From: Areca catechu
Lineage: Eukaryota; Streptophyta; Magnoliopsida; Arecales; Arecaceae
Reading direction: 5' to 3'
Assembly (NCBI GenBank): GCA_021397845.1
Contig: CM038047.1
Location: forward strand, 123,796,112-123,860,111
Length of the DNA stretch: 64,000 nt
A program made the translations under genes and the position numbers. Below are positions 34,067-43,489 of this stretch, piece after piece. The notes beneath the pieces were generated by a model. It did no database searches, was not told the origin of the DNA, and worked only from the letters and a program-made list of their open reading frames with translations. Position 1 is the stretch's first letter, and the number at the start of each line of letters is the position of its first letter.

Positions 34067-34156
34067 CCCATGCCTCAGCCCGGCACGATCCCAGCTTTGC
34101 ACCATGGCATGCCCATGCCTCAGCCCGGCACGATCCCAGCTTTGCACCATGGCATG
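34067..34156 (+). repeat. 45-base tandem duplication in F left LTR
   Basis: Two identical 45-base units start at 34067 and 34112 (each beginning CCCATGCCTCAG). The homologous place in the right LTR has a single divergent unit, so the duplication arose after the LTRs separated. Confidence 0.9.
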
Positions 34157-34394
34157 CCCGCCTAGGACACCGTGCCCCAGGTCCAGTTCCTCCGGCTCTG
34201 CCCGTGGGAGAGCAGCCCAGCATCCTGCTCCTTTGGCTCCACCCTGCATGGTTTTGCCCGATGTACCGTGCCCTGGTGTATCACTCCAGTTCCACCACCG
34301 CATGGTCCTGCACGCTCGTGCACGCATGGTTTCGCGACGCATGCATTTGCACCCACGTGCATGGAGCCTAGGACCTCACCTTGATTAGCATGCA

Positions 34395-34399
34395 TGGAA
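34395..34399. repeat. Target-site duplication TGGAA, left copy
   Basis: TGGAA precedes element G and recurs at 40576-40580. The right LTR of F has the empty site GCATGCATGGAAGCC near 47110. Confidence 0.92.
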
Positions 34400-35813
34400 T
34401 GGTGGGGACACCAGAGGCATTAAAATAAGATAGAGGCTTCTCAACCCTCTGTGGATCAATTAGCAGCATCAGAGTTCATTGTAATAAAGCTTAGTCCAGC
34501 TGAGTTGAGTCCTGTATTAGTCAGCTCATGTTGAGCTAGTTCAGTCCAGTATTAGTCAGCTCATGTCGAGCTAATTTTATTTTGTTTGAGTCCTGTCCAA
34601 GCAAATTGAAGACTCAAGACCACATTATACAAGTGAATACCAAGTCCAACCAGATTGAAGACATGGAAGTTTAGCCAATGTTTAACCTAGCTTGAAGATT
34701 TGAAGACCCCAGGAAGAAAATTAGAAACCCAGATTCTTTGCAGATGCCCAGATTCCCTTCCAGATGCCAAAGTATATTTATTGACCAGGGCATCCATGAT
34801 TCTAGAGGTCCATCTACATCATAGCCCAAAGAAATCAAGCCCAAGCGCCAAGCCCAAGCCCTAAAGAAGTAAGATACCATGGAATATTTTTGCTACCAGG
34901 CTACCAGGCCACCCCAGCTTCCAGAGGCCCAAACCCATGCGCCCGAGCCCCTTTAGGCTGGCCCCTTACTGCTCTTAGAAGACCAACATGCCCCCCTAGT
35001 CATCCTTGTAGTGTTGACCAAGTCAAGAGAATTTTTAAAGATTTTTTCTACCGAATGTTTTCTTATTTTCTAGCTAGGGTTTGAGAGGGAAAAGGATTCT
35101 TATGTAATGTCAATTGTACACTTACTTGGGGCCAAGACTAAGGGTCTATTTAAAAGACCCTAGTCTCTTGTATGATGATTGATTTGATATATGAAATAAA
35201 CCTTGAGTTCTTCTATTTCTTTGAGTGTTACCCTGTTGTGTACATAAAGGGGTGTGAGAGTTTTCTTCTTCCCGGTGCTGCAACAATCTTCCTGTCGCCA
35301 GCCAACCTTCCAGAACCCTGGCCGCCCACTTCAAAAGATACCTTTTCTTTGTTGTTTTCTTTTATTTCTTTATTCTCTTTTGAGTTTTCTAACCCCTAAC
35401 AGGTTGTTTGCAGGTCCCCGAGTTCCTATGAATTCAACGACTCCAGCCAAGCCACAATCAGACCACCGAGCAGAAAGGCGGGTATCCGCGGGTCTTTGGC
35501 TCGATTTTCCAGGCCATATCCATCGAGGAATGAGAGATCCCTTCACTGCGATCTTCATCAAACACTTTAGGCATTGTCAGGTACACCCCTTTGCCACCAA
35601 TAGTTTTACTGTATGAGAACTTGCCCTAACCGAGGTTTCTCAGCCCCAGCGATCCTTCTTTATTGCTTTTCTAGGTCTTAATCTGCATGCTTGACTTCAA
35701 AATTTCATACATAATTCCCTACAACTAATTTTGATCTAAAATTTGGGATTTAACTACTTAACCCCACATATAAAACACACAAAAATAATTGCATACATAT
35801 AGGTCCCGCATCA
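34400..35813 (+). repeat. 5' LTR of element G
   Basis: TGGTGGGGACACC to CCCGCATCA, 1414 bases. It has two TTAGTCAGCTCATGT blocks near 34530-34570 and the TATA-like CTATTTAAAAG near 35149-35159. In the first 115 bases it differs from the 3' LTR at about seven positions, mostly transitions, so the insertion is not very recent. Confidence 0.92.
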
Positions 35814-35815
35814 TT

Positions 35816-35827
35816 TGGTATCAGAGC
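35816..35827 (+). promoter_or_regulatory. Primer-binding site of element G
   Basis: TGGTATCAGAGC, two bases after the 5' LTR. Confidence 0.92.
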
Positions 35828-36695
35828 TTAGATTAGGGCTTGTTTTCTGCATTTTTTAGTCCATATATACTCTGTTATTTTGGTTATTTATCCATGTTCA
35901 TAACTTTAAGAATTATGAACTTTATTTTGATGGATTCATATCAATTCAAAGTATTTTACAGAATTTTTTCATATTTTGTTTCACTCTGTCCAATTTCTGC
36001 AGGCCGAAATACAGCCTACAAATTTTTGGCTCTATTTTTTCAGCAAGATAATTTTGGAAGGTTTAGGGTTTTTTTTAGCATCTCTTTGCATATCTTTTAT
36101 TTTTAGTATGTTTCCTGCATATTAGGTCATTTTATGCAAATCATATCTCTGCAAAAGGATAAAAAAAAAAATTTAAAAAAAAATTTACATATATAAAAGC
36201 TACCAAAACATCTAACCCTAATTTGCCTCATTTGCTTGCCATCATTGCATAATCTACCTTTAAGGGCATTCTTGCTATACCAGATAAGGGGAGGAGTTGA
36301 TAACCTCTCCTTAACCAAAAACCACATCCCCTTCATTCGGTCCCAAGCCTTATCCTAAAATTAACTAGACTTAATTTGCCCTAGTGGGCTATAGACACCA
36401 ACTGGTCGGGTCCGGGCTAAGTGTTAGATCACTATGTCAAGCTAACCTGTATGTGCCTTGTGCTTGGTGTCTAGAATGGTGGTTTAGAGATTCTATCTCG
36501 AAGGGCTTGTGTGCTGGTTTGCCTACCTTGCCAATCTCTGATTGGTGTCTAGGATTGGCAATCAGGGACCTAACACTCCCCTTACACCTGCCTGGCTGAG
36601 TACAGGGTTACTATAGGCTAGTTTGCTACTCTGATTGAGCCCTTAGTTTTGGACTCTAGGTCTAGTCAGCTATAGTCGGGTTGATAGATTCTTGC
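35828..36695 (+). other. Untranslated leader of element G
   Basis: This is a non-coding leader closely matching that of B. The hairpin arms are TAAGGGGAGG (36285-36294) and CCTCTCCTTA (36304-36313). The shared block runs to about 36690, just before the ATG. Confidence 0.72.
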
Positions 36696-37691
36696 ATGAG
36701 CACTAGATCAGAGGTTTCATATTATCCTCCATCTCCACTTTTGGCTGAACCCATGGATAACCTTGAAGCCAAGATTAATGCACTCACTGAGCAACTAGCC
36801 CAATCCATGGCCCAGATGACTACCCAGTTAACTACCCAGATGACCCAGTTAACTCAATCTAGTGCCCAAACCAACAATAGACTTGAACATCTCACCAATG
36901 GGTTTGACCAGACCGAGAATAGGATAGGGACCCTAGAGAAAACCCATAGGACCCAGACTAGATCTAATAACGATAGCCTCAACCCAACTCAACCTAGTGA
37001 AACCAGGGAGTCGAACTCTAGAAGAATCCCTTACCATGACCCTTATTATGATACTGAACCTAGAAGAACCCCTTACCATGACCCTTATTATGATACTGAA
37101 CCTAGAAGAACCCCTTACCATGACCCTTATTATGATACTGAACCTAGGAGAGCCCTTCAACCTGACCCATACTATAATCCAGAACCTTGGACAGCCCCTC
37201 ATCCTGACCCATACTATAATCCTGAACCTAGGAGGACCCCAAACCCTGATCCATACCGTAAGGTTGAACCTAGGAGAGCCCCTCATCCTGACCCATACTA
37301 TAATCCTGAACCTAGGAGGACCCAGACTAGATCAAAACCTGAGCTATCTTTAACCTATATACCCACAACCTATAGATCTTTTGACTCCAAATCCTATGAT
37401 TCTAGAACCTATGAGCCCATATCCCATGAGCCCAGTAGACCCAAGACCCATAGAGCTGAACCTAAATCCTATTACCCCAGATCCTATAATTCCATGACCC
37501 ATAGATCTGCACTCTTGTCCTATGAGCCCAGAGAGCCTATAACCCCTAGGTATCAACCTAGTACTAGACAGGTTTCTCCTAGCCAACTTGAACCCCAAAG
37601 GATTAGTACCCCTAAATATGAACCCAGAGTGAGCCACTACCCCTTAGGCAACCTGAACCTACTAGGATTATTTCCCATACTCGGAAACTAG
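36696..37691 (+). CDS. Gag-like N-terminal ORF of element G, no capsid
   Basis: The chosen start is ATG at 36696 (M-S-T-R-S-E-V-S-Y), matching the gag starts of H and I. The frame upstream is open only from a TTG. The 331-residue product has a predicted coiled coil at about residues 20-85 rich in Gln/Thr (A-Q-M-T-T-Q-L-T-T-Q-M). Seven 14-residue repeats of the P-R-R-T-P-Y-H-D-P-Y-Y-D-T-E type follow at about residues 108-212, then a Tyr/Ser/Pro-rich stretch with Y-E-P and Y-N-S motifs. The capsid block and zinc knuckle are absent. The frame ends at TAG 37689-37691; the homologous reading continues in another frame. Confidence 0.75.
   Translation: MSTRSEVSYYPPSPLLAEPMDNLEAKINALTEQLAQSMAQMTTQLTTQMTQLTQSSAQTNNRLEHLTNGFDQTENRIGTLEKTHRTQTRSNNDSLNPTQPSETRESNSRRIPYHDPYYDTEPRRTPYHDPYYDTEPRRTPYHDPYYDTEPRRALQPDPYYNPEPWTAPHPDPYYNPEPRRTPNPDPYRKVEPRRAPHPDPYYNPEPRRTQTRSKPELSLTYIPTTYRSFDSKSYDSRTYEPISHEPSRPKTHRAEPKSYYPRSYNSMTHRSALLSYEPREPITPRYQPSTRQVSPSQLEPQRISTPKYEPRVSHYPLGNLNLLGLFPILGN
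37018..37330 (+). repeat. 42-base tandem repeat in ORF of element G
   Basis: About seven and a half units of 42 bases encode 14-residue repeats ending D-P-Y-Y-D-T-E-P or D-P-Y-Y-N-P-E-P. They are homologous to the eight units in B at 7642-7977. Two adjacent units near 37060-37145 are identical, suggesting recent expansion. Confidence 0.88.
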
Positions 37692-38416
37692 GACCTAGCC
37701 AATTTTTCCTTAGCCGACCTTCCCCAATCATTCCTGAGATTCACAAGGCTTACATTAATGCAGAAGTGTATGAAGATGATGCAAGCTTAGTGGATGAGTA
37801 TGTGGGAGAAGAGGAGACACCTTTAGTAGATTCTGACTTAGCTGACCCAGTAGATACCTAGGTTGAAACCAACCCAGAGCTAGTTGGCCTTGACCACATC
37901 CAACCTAAAGCTATAGTGGAAGAACAAATAGAGGAAGAGAACCTAGGTATTGTTGCTAGAGCCTTACTTAAGGAAACCATAGACGAGAGCCAAATTATAG
38001 AGTCTAGTCCTAAAATACAAGAACCTGAAGAATTTATTAAGGACCTGATCTCTTTGAATCAGTACCCTCAGGATGAGCCTCCTCCTATAGTCCCCATTAA
38101 GGACCTCTTCCCTGAGATTAATAACCCATCCTTCCATTATGTAGACCCCATAGATATACCGCAGCCCCCTAAGGTTAGCCTTATTAGTCTAGGATTAGTC
38201 CCTGACACCCCTTCTTTTATCCTACTTTATCCAACTAACCTTGAACCTTTTTCCCTACCCTACCAGACTAATTTTGAATTCACTTCCTATTTTCTGCCCT
38301 TTCCAGATACCTCTAGCATTTCCAGGATCATTAGATTGCATTTAGCTGAGCTTAGCATACTGCATGCATTCATCATGCATGTTAGGTTTGCATCTTACTT
38401 CTGGCATACTCTTTAG
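37692..38416 (+). pseudogene. Unrecognised chimeric region of element G
   Basis: In a frame shifted from the upstream ORF, this begins with the Gag-protease linker motif (E-V-Y-E-D-D-A-S-L-V-D-E-Y-V-G-E-E), then a stop at about 37860. The open part at 37916-38416 is acidic and proline-rich and matches no family I know. Segments such as L-L-K-E-T-I-D-E-S-Q-I-I and Q-Y-P-Q-D-E align with I (L-L-E-E-T-L-E-S-N-Q-V-V and K-Y-P-Q-E-E). It ends V-R-F-A-S-Y-F-W-H-T-L-stop, a scrap of the integrase core. Protease, RT and RNase H are missing between these points. Function is unknown. Confidence 0.75.
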
Positions 38417-39154
38417 AATTTGCTAGGAGTTCACTGTAAATTTTCATGTGCATGTCAAGCTAGAATCAAACCTAGAGAACCTATAATCTCTTAGGTTTAG
38501 GTCTAAAGAGTTCAATAAAATTTCCATCCATAGGAATGCAGAGTCGAGTCTGTTAGGTGTAGGTTTGAGTCCTTTGCATCATCTTGTTAGGAGTCTGCAT
38601 GTGCCAAGCATGTTCACCACCTGCACTAATTTTGAAACAACTGGCTAATTCCCGAAGATGGACCAAAGAATTTGATGTAGTGGATTCTATCTTGGTTAGG
38701 CTTAGGCCTAAAAGAAGCTTCATGCTCGCTGAGCTAGACCTTTTAAAGTGATATAGAAGGTTGGATCAAATGCCTAGGTGTTAGATTTGCCTTCGAATTT
38801 AGGCATTAGTTCTACCTTCAATATTAAAGACCTGTTTGAGTATAGGGACCCGGCAGTGATACCTAGTGAGGCCTTTGGACTTATCTCCTCCTGTTGTGAG
38901 TGACCCTAAGCCAGAGTGTCCACTAACAAATTTGGCCTGAGAGAGGAGAGCGGATCGAGCGTATCCTGGATGTTCAAGCCATCATGACCCAGGGCCACGG
39001 CTATCAACGTTTCCTGGTCCGATGGCAAGGCTGGCTAGGGTTGGACGATTTGTGGATTTCTCGAGAGGACTTACAACGCCTCAACCCAGACCTTCTCGAG
39101 AGATATGTGAGCCAGTCTGATCTTCACTTGACAGGGTTGAGTTCCTCCCATCCC
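38417..39154 (+). pseudogene. Integrase-tail and chromodomain remnants of element G
   Basis: The first 220 bases are non-coding and resemble the stretch after the ORF in element I (CCTAGAGA-CC, TTAGGTTTAG, AGGAATG). From about 38640, decayed integrase-tail codons are visible. The chromodomain is readable at 38984-39160 (Y-Q-R-F-L-V-R-W-Q-G-W, D-D-L-W-I-S-R-E-D-L). No start or intact core is present. Confidence 0.8.
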
Positions 39155-39161
39155 GGGAGAA
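39155..39161 (+). promoter_or_regulatory. Polypurine tract of element G
   Basis: GGGAGAA, one base before the 3' LTR start TGGTAGGG at 39163. Confidence 0.75.
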
Positions 39162-39162
39162 T

Positions 39163-40575
39163 TGGTAGGGACACCAGAGGTACTAAAATAAGACAGAGGC
39201 TTCTCAACCCTCTGTGGATCAATTAGCAGCATCAGAGTTCACTGTAATAAAGCTTATTCCAGCTAAGTTGAGTCCTGTATTAGTCAGCTCATGTTAAGCT
39301 TGTTCAGTCCAGTATTAGTCAGCTCATGTCGAGCTAATTTTATTTTTTTTGAGTCCTATCCAAGCAAATTGAAGACTCAAGACCACATCATACAAGTGAA
39401 GACCAAGTCCAACTAGATTGAAGATATGGAAGTTTAGCCCAAGTTTAACCCAGCTTGAAGATTTGAAGACCCCAGGAAGAAAATCAGAAACCCTAATTCA
39501 TTGCAGATGCCTAGATTCCCTTCCAGATGCCAAAGTATATTCATAGACCAGGGCATCCATGATTCTAGAAGTCCATCTGCATCCTAGCCCAAAGAAATCA
39601 AGCCTAGGCACCAAGCCCAAGCCCTAAAGAAGCAAGATACCAGGGAATATTCCTGCTACTTGGCTACCAGGCCACCCCAGCTTCCAGAGGCCCAAACCCA
39701 TGTGCCCGAGCCCCTTTGGGTCGGTCCCTTGCTGCTCTTAGAAGCTCAACATGCCCCCCTAGGCATCCTTGGAGTGTTGACCAAGTCAAGAGAAATTTTA
39801 GGAATTTTTTTTCCTAATGTTTCCTTATTTTCTAGCTAGGGTTTGAGAGGGAAAAGTATTCTTATGTAATGTCAATTGTACCCTTACTTGGGGCCCAAGA
39901 CTAAGGGTCTATTTAAAGGACCCTAGTCTCTTGTATGAGGATTGATTTGATATATGAAATAAACCTTGAGTTCTTCTATTGGTTTGTGTATTACCCTGCT
40001 GTGTGCATAAAGGGCTGTGAGAGTTTTCTTCTTCACGGTGCTGCAACTATCTTCCTGCCGCCAGCCAACCTTCCAGAACCCTGGCCGCCCACTTCAAAAG
40101 ACACCTTTTCTTTGCTATTTTCCTTTATTTCTTTGTCCCTTATGAGTTTTCTAAGCCCTGATAGGTCATTTGCAGGTCCCCGAGTTTCTACGAATCCAAC
40201 GACTCCAGCCAAGCCTTAATCAGACCACCGAGCAGAAAGCCGGGTATCTGCAGGTCTTTGGCTCAGTTTTCTAGGCCGCATCTATCAAGGAACAAGAGAT
40301 CCCTTCACTGCGATCTTCATCGGGCACTTTAAATGTTGTCAGGTACACCCCTCTGCCACCAGTAATTTTATTATAGGAGAACTTGCCCTAATCGATGCTT
40401 CTCAGCCCCGACGATCCTTCTTTATTGCTTTTCTATGTCCTAATCTGCATGCTTGAATTCTAAAATTCATATAGAATTTTCTATAGCTTATTTTGATCCA
40501 ATTTTCGTGATTTAACATTTTAACCCCACATATAAAACACATAAAAACAATTGCATGCATATAGGTCCCGCATCA
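39163..40575 (+). repeat. 3' LTR of element G
   Basis: 1413 bases ending CCCGCATCA, followed by TGGAA. The TATA-like CTATTTAAAGG is near 39909. Confidence 0.92.
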
Positions 40576-40580
40576 TGGAA
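40576..40580. repeat. Target-site duplication TGGAA, right copy
   Basis: It matches 34395-34399, and F LTR sequence (GCCTCTACC) resumes directly. Confidence 0.92.
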
Positions 40581-41448
40581 GCCTCTACCGGCCTTCTCTC
40601 GGTCTGCATGCCCGCATGGCAGCCTGGAGTAGCATCCCAGCAAGTTTGGCACTTCGGCATTTTAGCCCAGCTCGACCACTAGGAGTGTCGCATAGATCTG
40701 TCTCATCCACATGGGCCTGGAATGCTGCCCGAGGGGCCCCATCCACATGGGTCCTATAGCACGCTACATGCAAAGGAGGACTACGTCGAAGCTTCCCAAG
40801 ACACTGTTTACACTAATCAGGAAATAGTGCCCTGCCCAAGTCATTGTACCCCTGCACCAACTTCCTGAACCACCCAGAAGAGGAAGGATCACCAGCCAAT
40901 CATGAACTCACAGGCTATCCTAGCCTCACATGTCTACGTCAAGAATAGCATGCCTCCCCTAAACGACAAGAGCCACTCATCTACATAAAGACCGGCATGG
41001 AGAGGTAAGGGGAGGTAAGATACAACACACTCTCTTCATTCTTATAGGATATTCCATTTTTATCACCCACTGGAAGTAGAGAGTCCCCCAAGGTTTCCGC
41101 CTCAGAGGTCTTCTATTCCTTTCGATCGTCCCACTAACTTGATCATCGAAGTGTCTTTGCCGGAATCCCTGGCCCAGGTCTCCCCTATCTTGCAGTTCTT
41201 CGCTCGCGAGGGACGATACAAAGAAGATTGCTCTCCACTGGAGAGGCCCCCAGGAGGACCACAGCATAGCTTCAAGCCCCTTTCATCCCTATGACGACTT
41301 CTGTGAGCATGACGGCTCCACCAGGCCCCATGATGGAGGGCATGTTCCACTTGATCGTCTCCGACCGACGAGCTTGGTGACGCTGGCGGGGAGCCCATTA
41401 ACCTAGGCCACGTAAAAGCTGCAGGCCATGGCAATCTAGGTGGCATCA
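40581..41448 (+). repeat. Element F left LTR, part 2
   Basis: It continues the LTR from 34399 and matches the right LTR at about 47119-47936. A TATA-like ACATAAAG is near 40983 and the ACTTGATCATCG motif near 41136-41147. It ends GGTGGCATCA just before the primer site. The last 55 or so bases are absent from the right LTR. Confidence 0.82.
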
Positions 41449-41450
41449 TT

Positions 41451-41468
41451 TGGCGCACCAGGTAGGGG
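41451..41468 (+). promoter_or_regulatory. Primer-binding site of element F
   Basis: TGGCGCACCAGGTAGGGG lies two bases after the LTR end. Primer sites beginning TGGCGC are usual in Tat-type gypsy elements, unlike the Met-tRNA site of the chromoviruses here. The exact tRNA is not assigned. Confidence 0.7.
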
Positions 41469-41810
41469 ATAGATCAATGCTACTCAATGGGTGGAACAGC
41501 AGTTTCCACCTTTGTTTTTAGTCCCTGTGGGGCAGATCAGGGGCACATGGGTGGGGGCACGAGAGCTTCTCCTACTCTCTCAAGGCTCCAAGGAGCAGCC
41601 TCAACCAAAAGATCTTGAGTTGTGAAGGTAGATTGTCACCCTTGATAGGGCAGCAGGCAGCAAGCCAAAGATGGAGCCACCTCCAGGTAGTGCCACCCAT
41701 CAGGAGCCCCATTAAAATAAAAAAAAAAGAAAAGAAAGAAGAAGAGAAGAAGAGAGGAAGAAAAGGTCCGACCCGTGGAGAGGGAAGAAATTCATACCAT
41801 GGGATTCCAT
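41469..41810 (+). other. Element F interior, leader
   Basis: Non-coding. It includes an almost pure purine run at about 41712-41765 (A/G only for over 50 bases). I see no gag start. Confidence 0.6.
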
Positions 41811-42560
41811 CTCCTCCCATGCAATAGGAGCCTCTTCCTCTCCCATGTAACATGCAACAGAGCTTCCTCCCATGCAACGGAGCTCCAACTCTCCTTCATG
41901 CAACAGGAGTCTCCTCTCCTCCCATGCAACAAGCAATAGGAGTCTCTTCCTCTCCCATGCAACATGCAATGGAGCTTACTCCCATGCAACGGAGTTTCCT
42001 CCGATGCAACGGAGCCATCTCCTTCATGCAACAGGAGTCTCCTCTCCTCCAATGCAAAATGCAATGGAGGTCTCACCTCCTCCTATGCAATGAAGTATGC
42101 TCCAATGCAACGGATCTTACTCCCATGCAATGGAGTTTCATCCTATGCAACGGACTCCTACTTCCATGCAACGGGGGCCTCATTCTTCCCATGTAGCAGG
42201 ATTCCATTTTCTCCCATGCAACAGGACTCCCATTCCCCATGCAACGGAGTCATCTCCCTTGTGTAATAGAGCTTCCTCTCATGCAACGGGAGTCTCATTC
42301 CTCATATGTAGCAGGATTCCATCTCCTCCATGCAACGGGAGCCACATTCCTTCCATGCAATGGGAGTCTCATTCCTCCCATGCTGCAGGATTCCATCTCC
42401 TCCATGCAACGAGAGTCTCATTCCTCCCATGCAGCAGGAATCCATCTCTTCCATGAAACGGGGGCCTCATTCCTTCCATGTCACGGAGTCATCTCCCTCA
42501 TGCAACGAAGCCTCATGCTTCCGTGCAACGAGCAGAGTCTCACTCTCTCCCAAGATGGTG
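41811..42560 (+). repeat. ATGCAAC-rich tandem array in element F
   Basis: More than 25 irregularly spaced copies of CCATGCAACGGAG or variants alternate with CTCC-rich spacers, at spacings of roughly 17-35 bases. The array gives overlapping ORFs in all three plus frames; these look like by-products of the repeat. It is probably a locally expanded minisatellite. Confidence 0.85.
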
Positions 42561-43119
42561 GTCGGAGAACCTAATCCAAGCTTGCCCAAGGAAATTAATA
42601 TATTTTTATTTATTCATATGACCGGAGCTTAACAATTCTATAAGAAAGGCTCCTGTACCACCATCAAGGGCAAGCACTACAACATGCCAGAGCCAGTCAC
42701 TGCCCGCAAGAATTCTTGACAAAAGCCCGGAGTCCACCCTCCGACACCAAAGACCGGACCTCGTTCCAACAACAAGGGCCTAGCACCCCGGCACCGAAGA
42801 ATAGAGCCCCGCATCTATCGCATGACTCTCAGTTCAGCTCTTGCCTTACTGTCCGGAGATGTCCGCAGAGACTCCAAGAAGTCTCGCCATCTACCAAGAA
42901 ACTCACAGTTTGGCATTTGCTCTACTCATAGTCTAGAGATGTCTATGGGAGGCTCTGGAGGTCCAACTATTTACGGCTCGGTGAACCAACGGCTCTACCA
43001 ACTCATGAAGGATGTAAGAATCCCTCCTCGGTAATTAAAATTCCTTTCTGGTGCAACATTTTTCTTCACCAATATAGGAACTCGCCCACCTGACTCCATG
43101 TTCGGTGAAGTTAAGAGCT
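42561..43119 (+). other. Element F interior between arrays
   Basis: No gene is recognised. A stretch of about 140 bases (42936-43075, with GGAGATGTC and AGAATCCCTCCTC) is repeated imperfectly at 43300-43445, an internal direct duplication. Confidence 0.6.
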
Positions 43120-43262
43120 AAATTCAAGCTCCTCAATTCAGCCGAGCTGAGGTCAAATAAAGCTAAGCTAAAGTCAAGCCCCTTGATTCAGCTGAGCTGA
43201 AGTCAAATAAAGCCGAGCTGAAGTCATGCCCCTTGATTCAGCCGAGCTGAAGTCAAGCTCTC
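43120..43262 (+). repeat. 50-base tandem repeat in element F
   Basis: About three units with a 50-base period contain paired GAGCTGAAGTCAA motifs and CCCCTTGATTCAG. Confidence 0.8.
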
Positions 43263-43489
43263 CACTAAGCCCCGCATCTACCTCCTGACTCTCATCCGGA
43301 GATGTCCATGGGTAGCTCTAGTGGTCCAACCATTTGTGGCTCGCCTCCTAGCATGCCAAACGAGCAGCTCTACCACCTTATGAATGATGTAAGAATCCCT
43401 CCTCAATAATTAAAGTTCCTCTTCGGTGCAACTTTGCTCTTCATCATTACAGGAGCTCATCCGTTCGACTCCGAGTCCGACGAAGGAAG

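Larger units (their letters stand above)
33577..34399 (+). repeat. Element F left LTR, part 1
   Basis: It starts TGTTACAATAGTAACC and is GC-rich. It contains a perfect 45-base tandem duplication at 34067-34156 that the right LTR has only once (near 46827). The long open frames on both strands are due to GC-rich composition. It is interrupted by element G at 34400. Confidence 0.82.
34400..40575 (+). mobile_element. Element G: non-autonomous element with a chimeric ORF
   Basis: G is a complete 6176-base element: LTRs of 1414 and 1413 bases, a Met-tRNA primer site, a polypurine tract and TGGAA duplications. The LTRs are of B type. The 3.35 kb interior encodes a Gag-like N-terminus with 14-residue repeats, then an unrecognised region ending in a scrap of integrase, then a chromodomain remnant. 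Capsid, protease, RT, RNase H and the integrase core are absent. The same organisation occurs in element I, so this is a defined non-autonomous type and not random decay. Confidence 0.9.

Noticed and set aside
33835..34371. 178-codon ORF and several overlapping ORFs in the GC-rich LTR of F
   Set aside because: Open frames on both strands reflect GC-rich composition; the right LTR copy does not keep the same frame, and no protein family is recognised.
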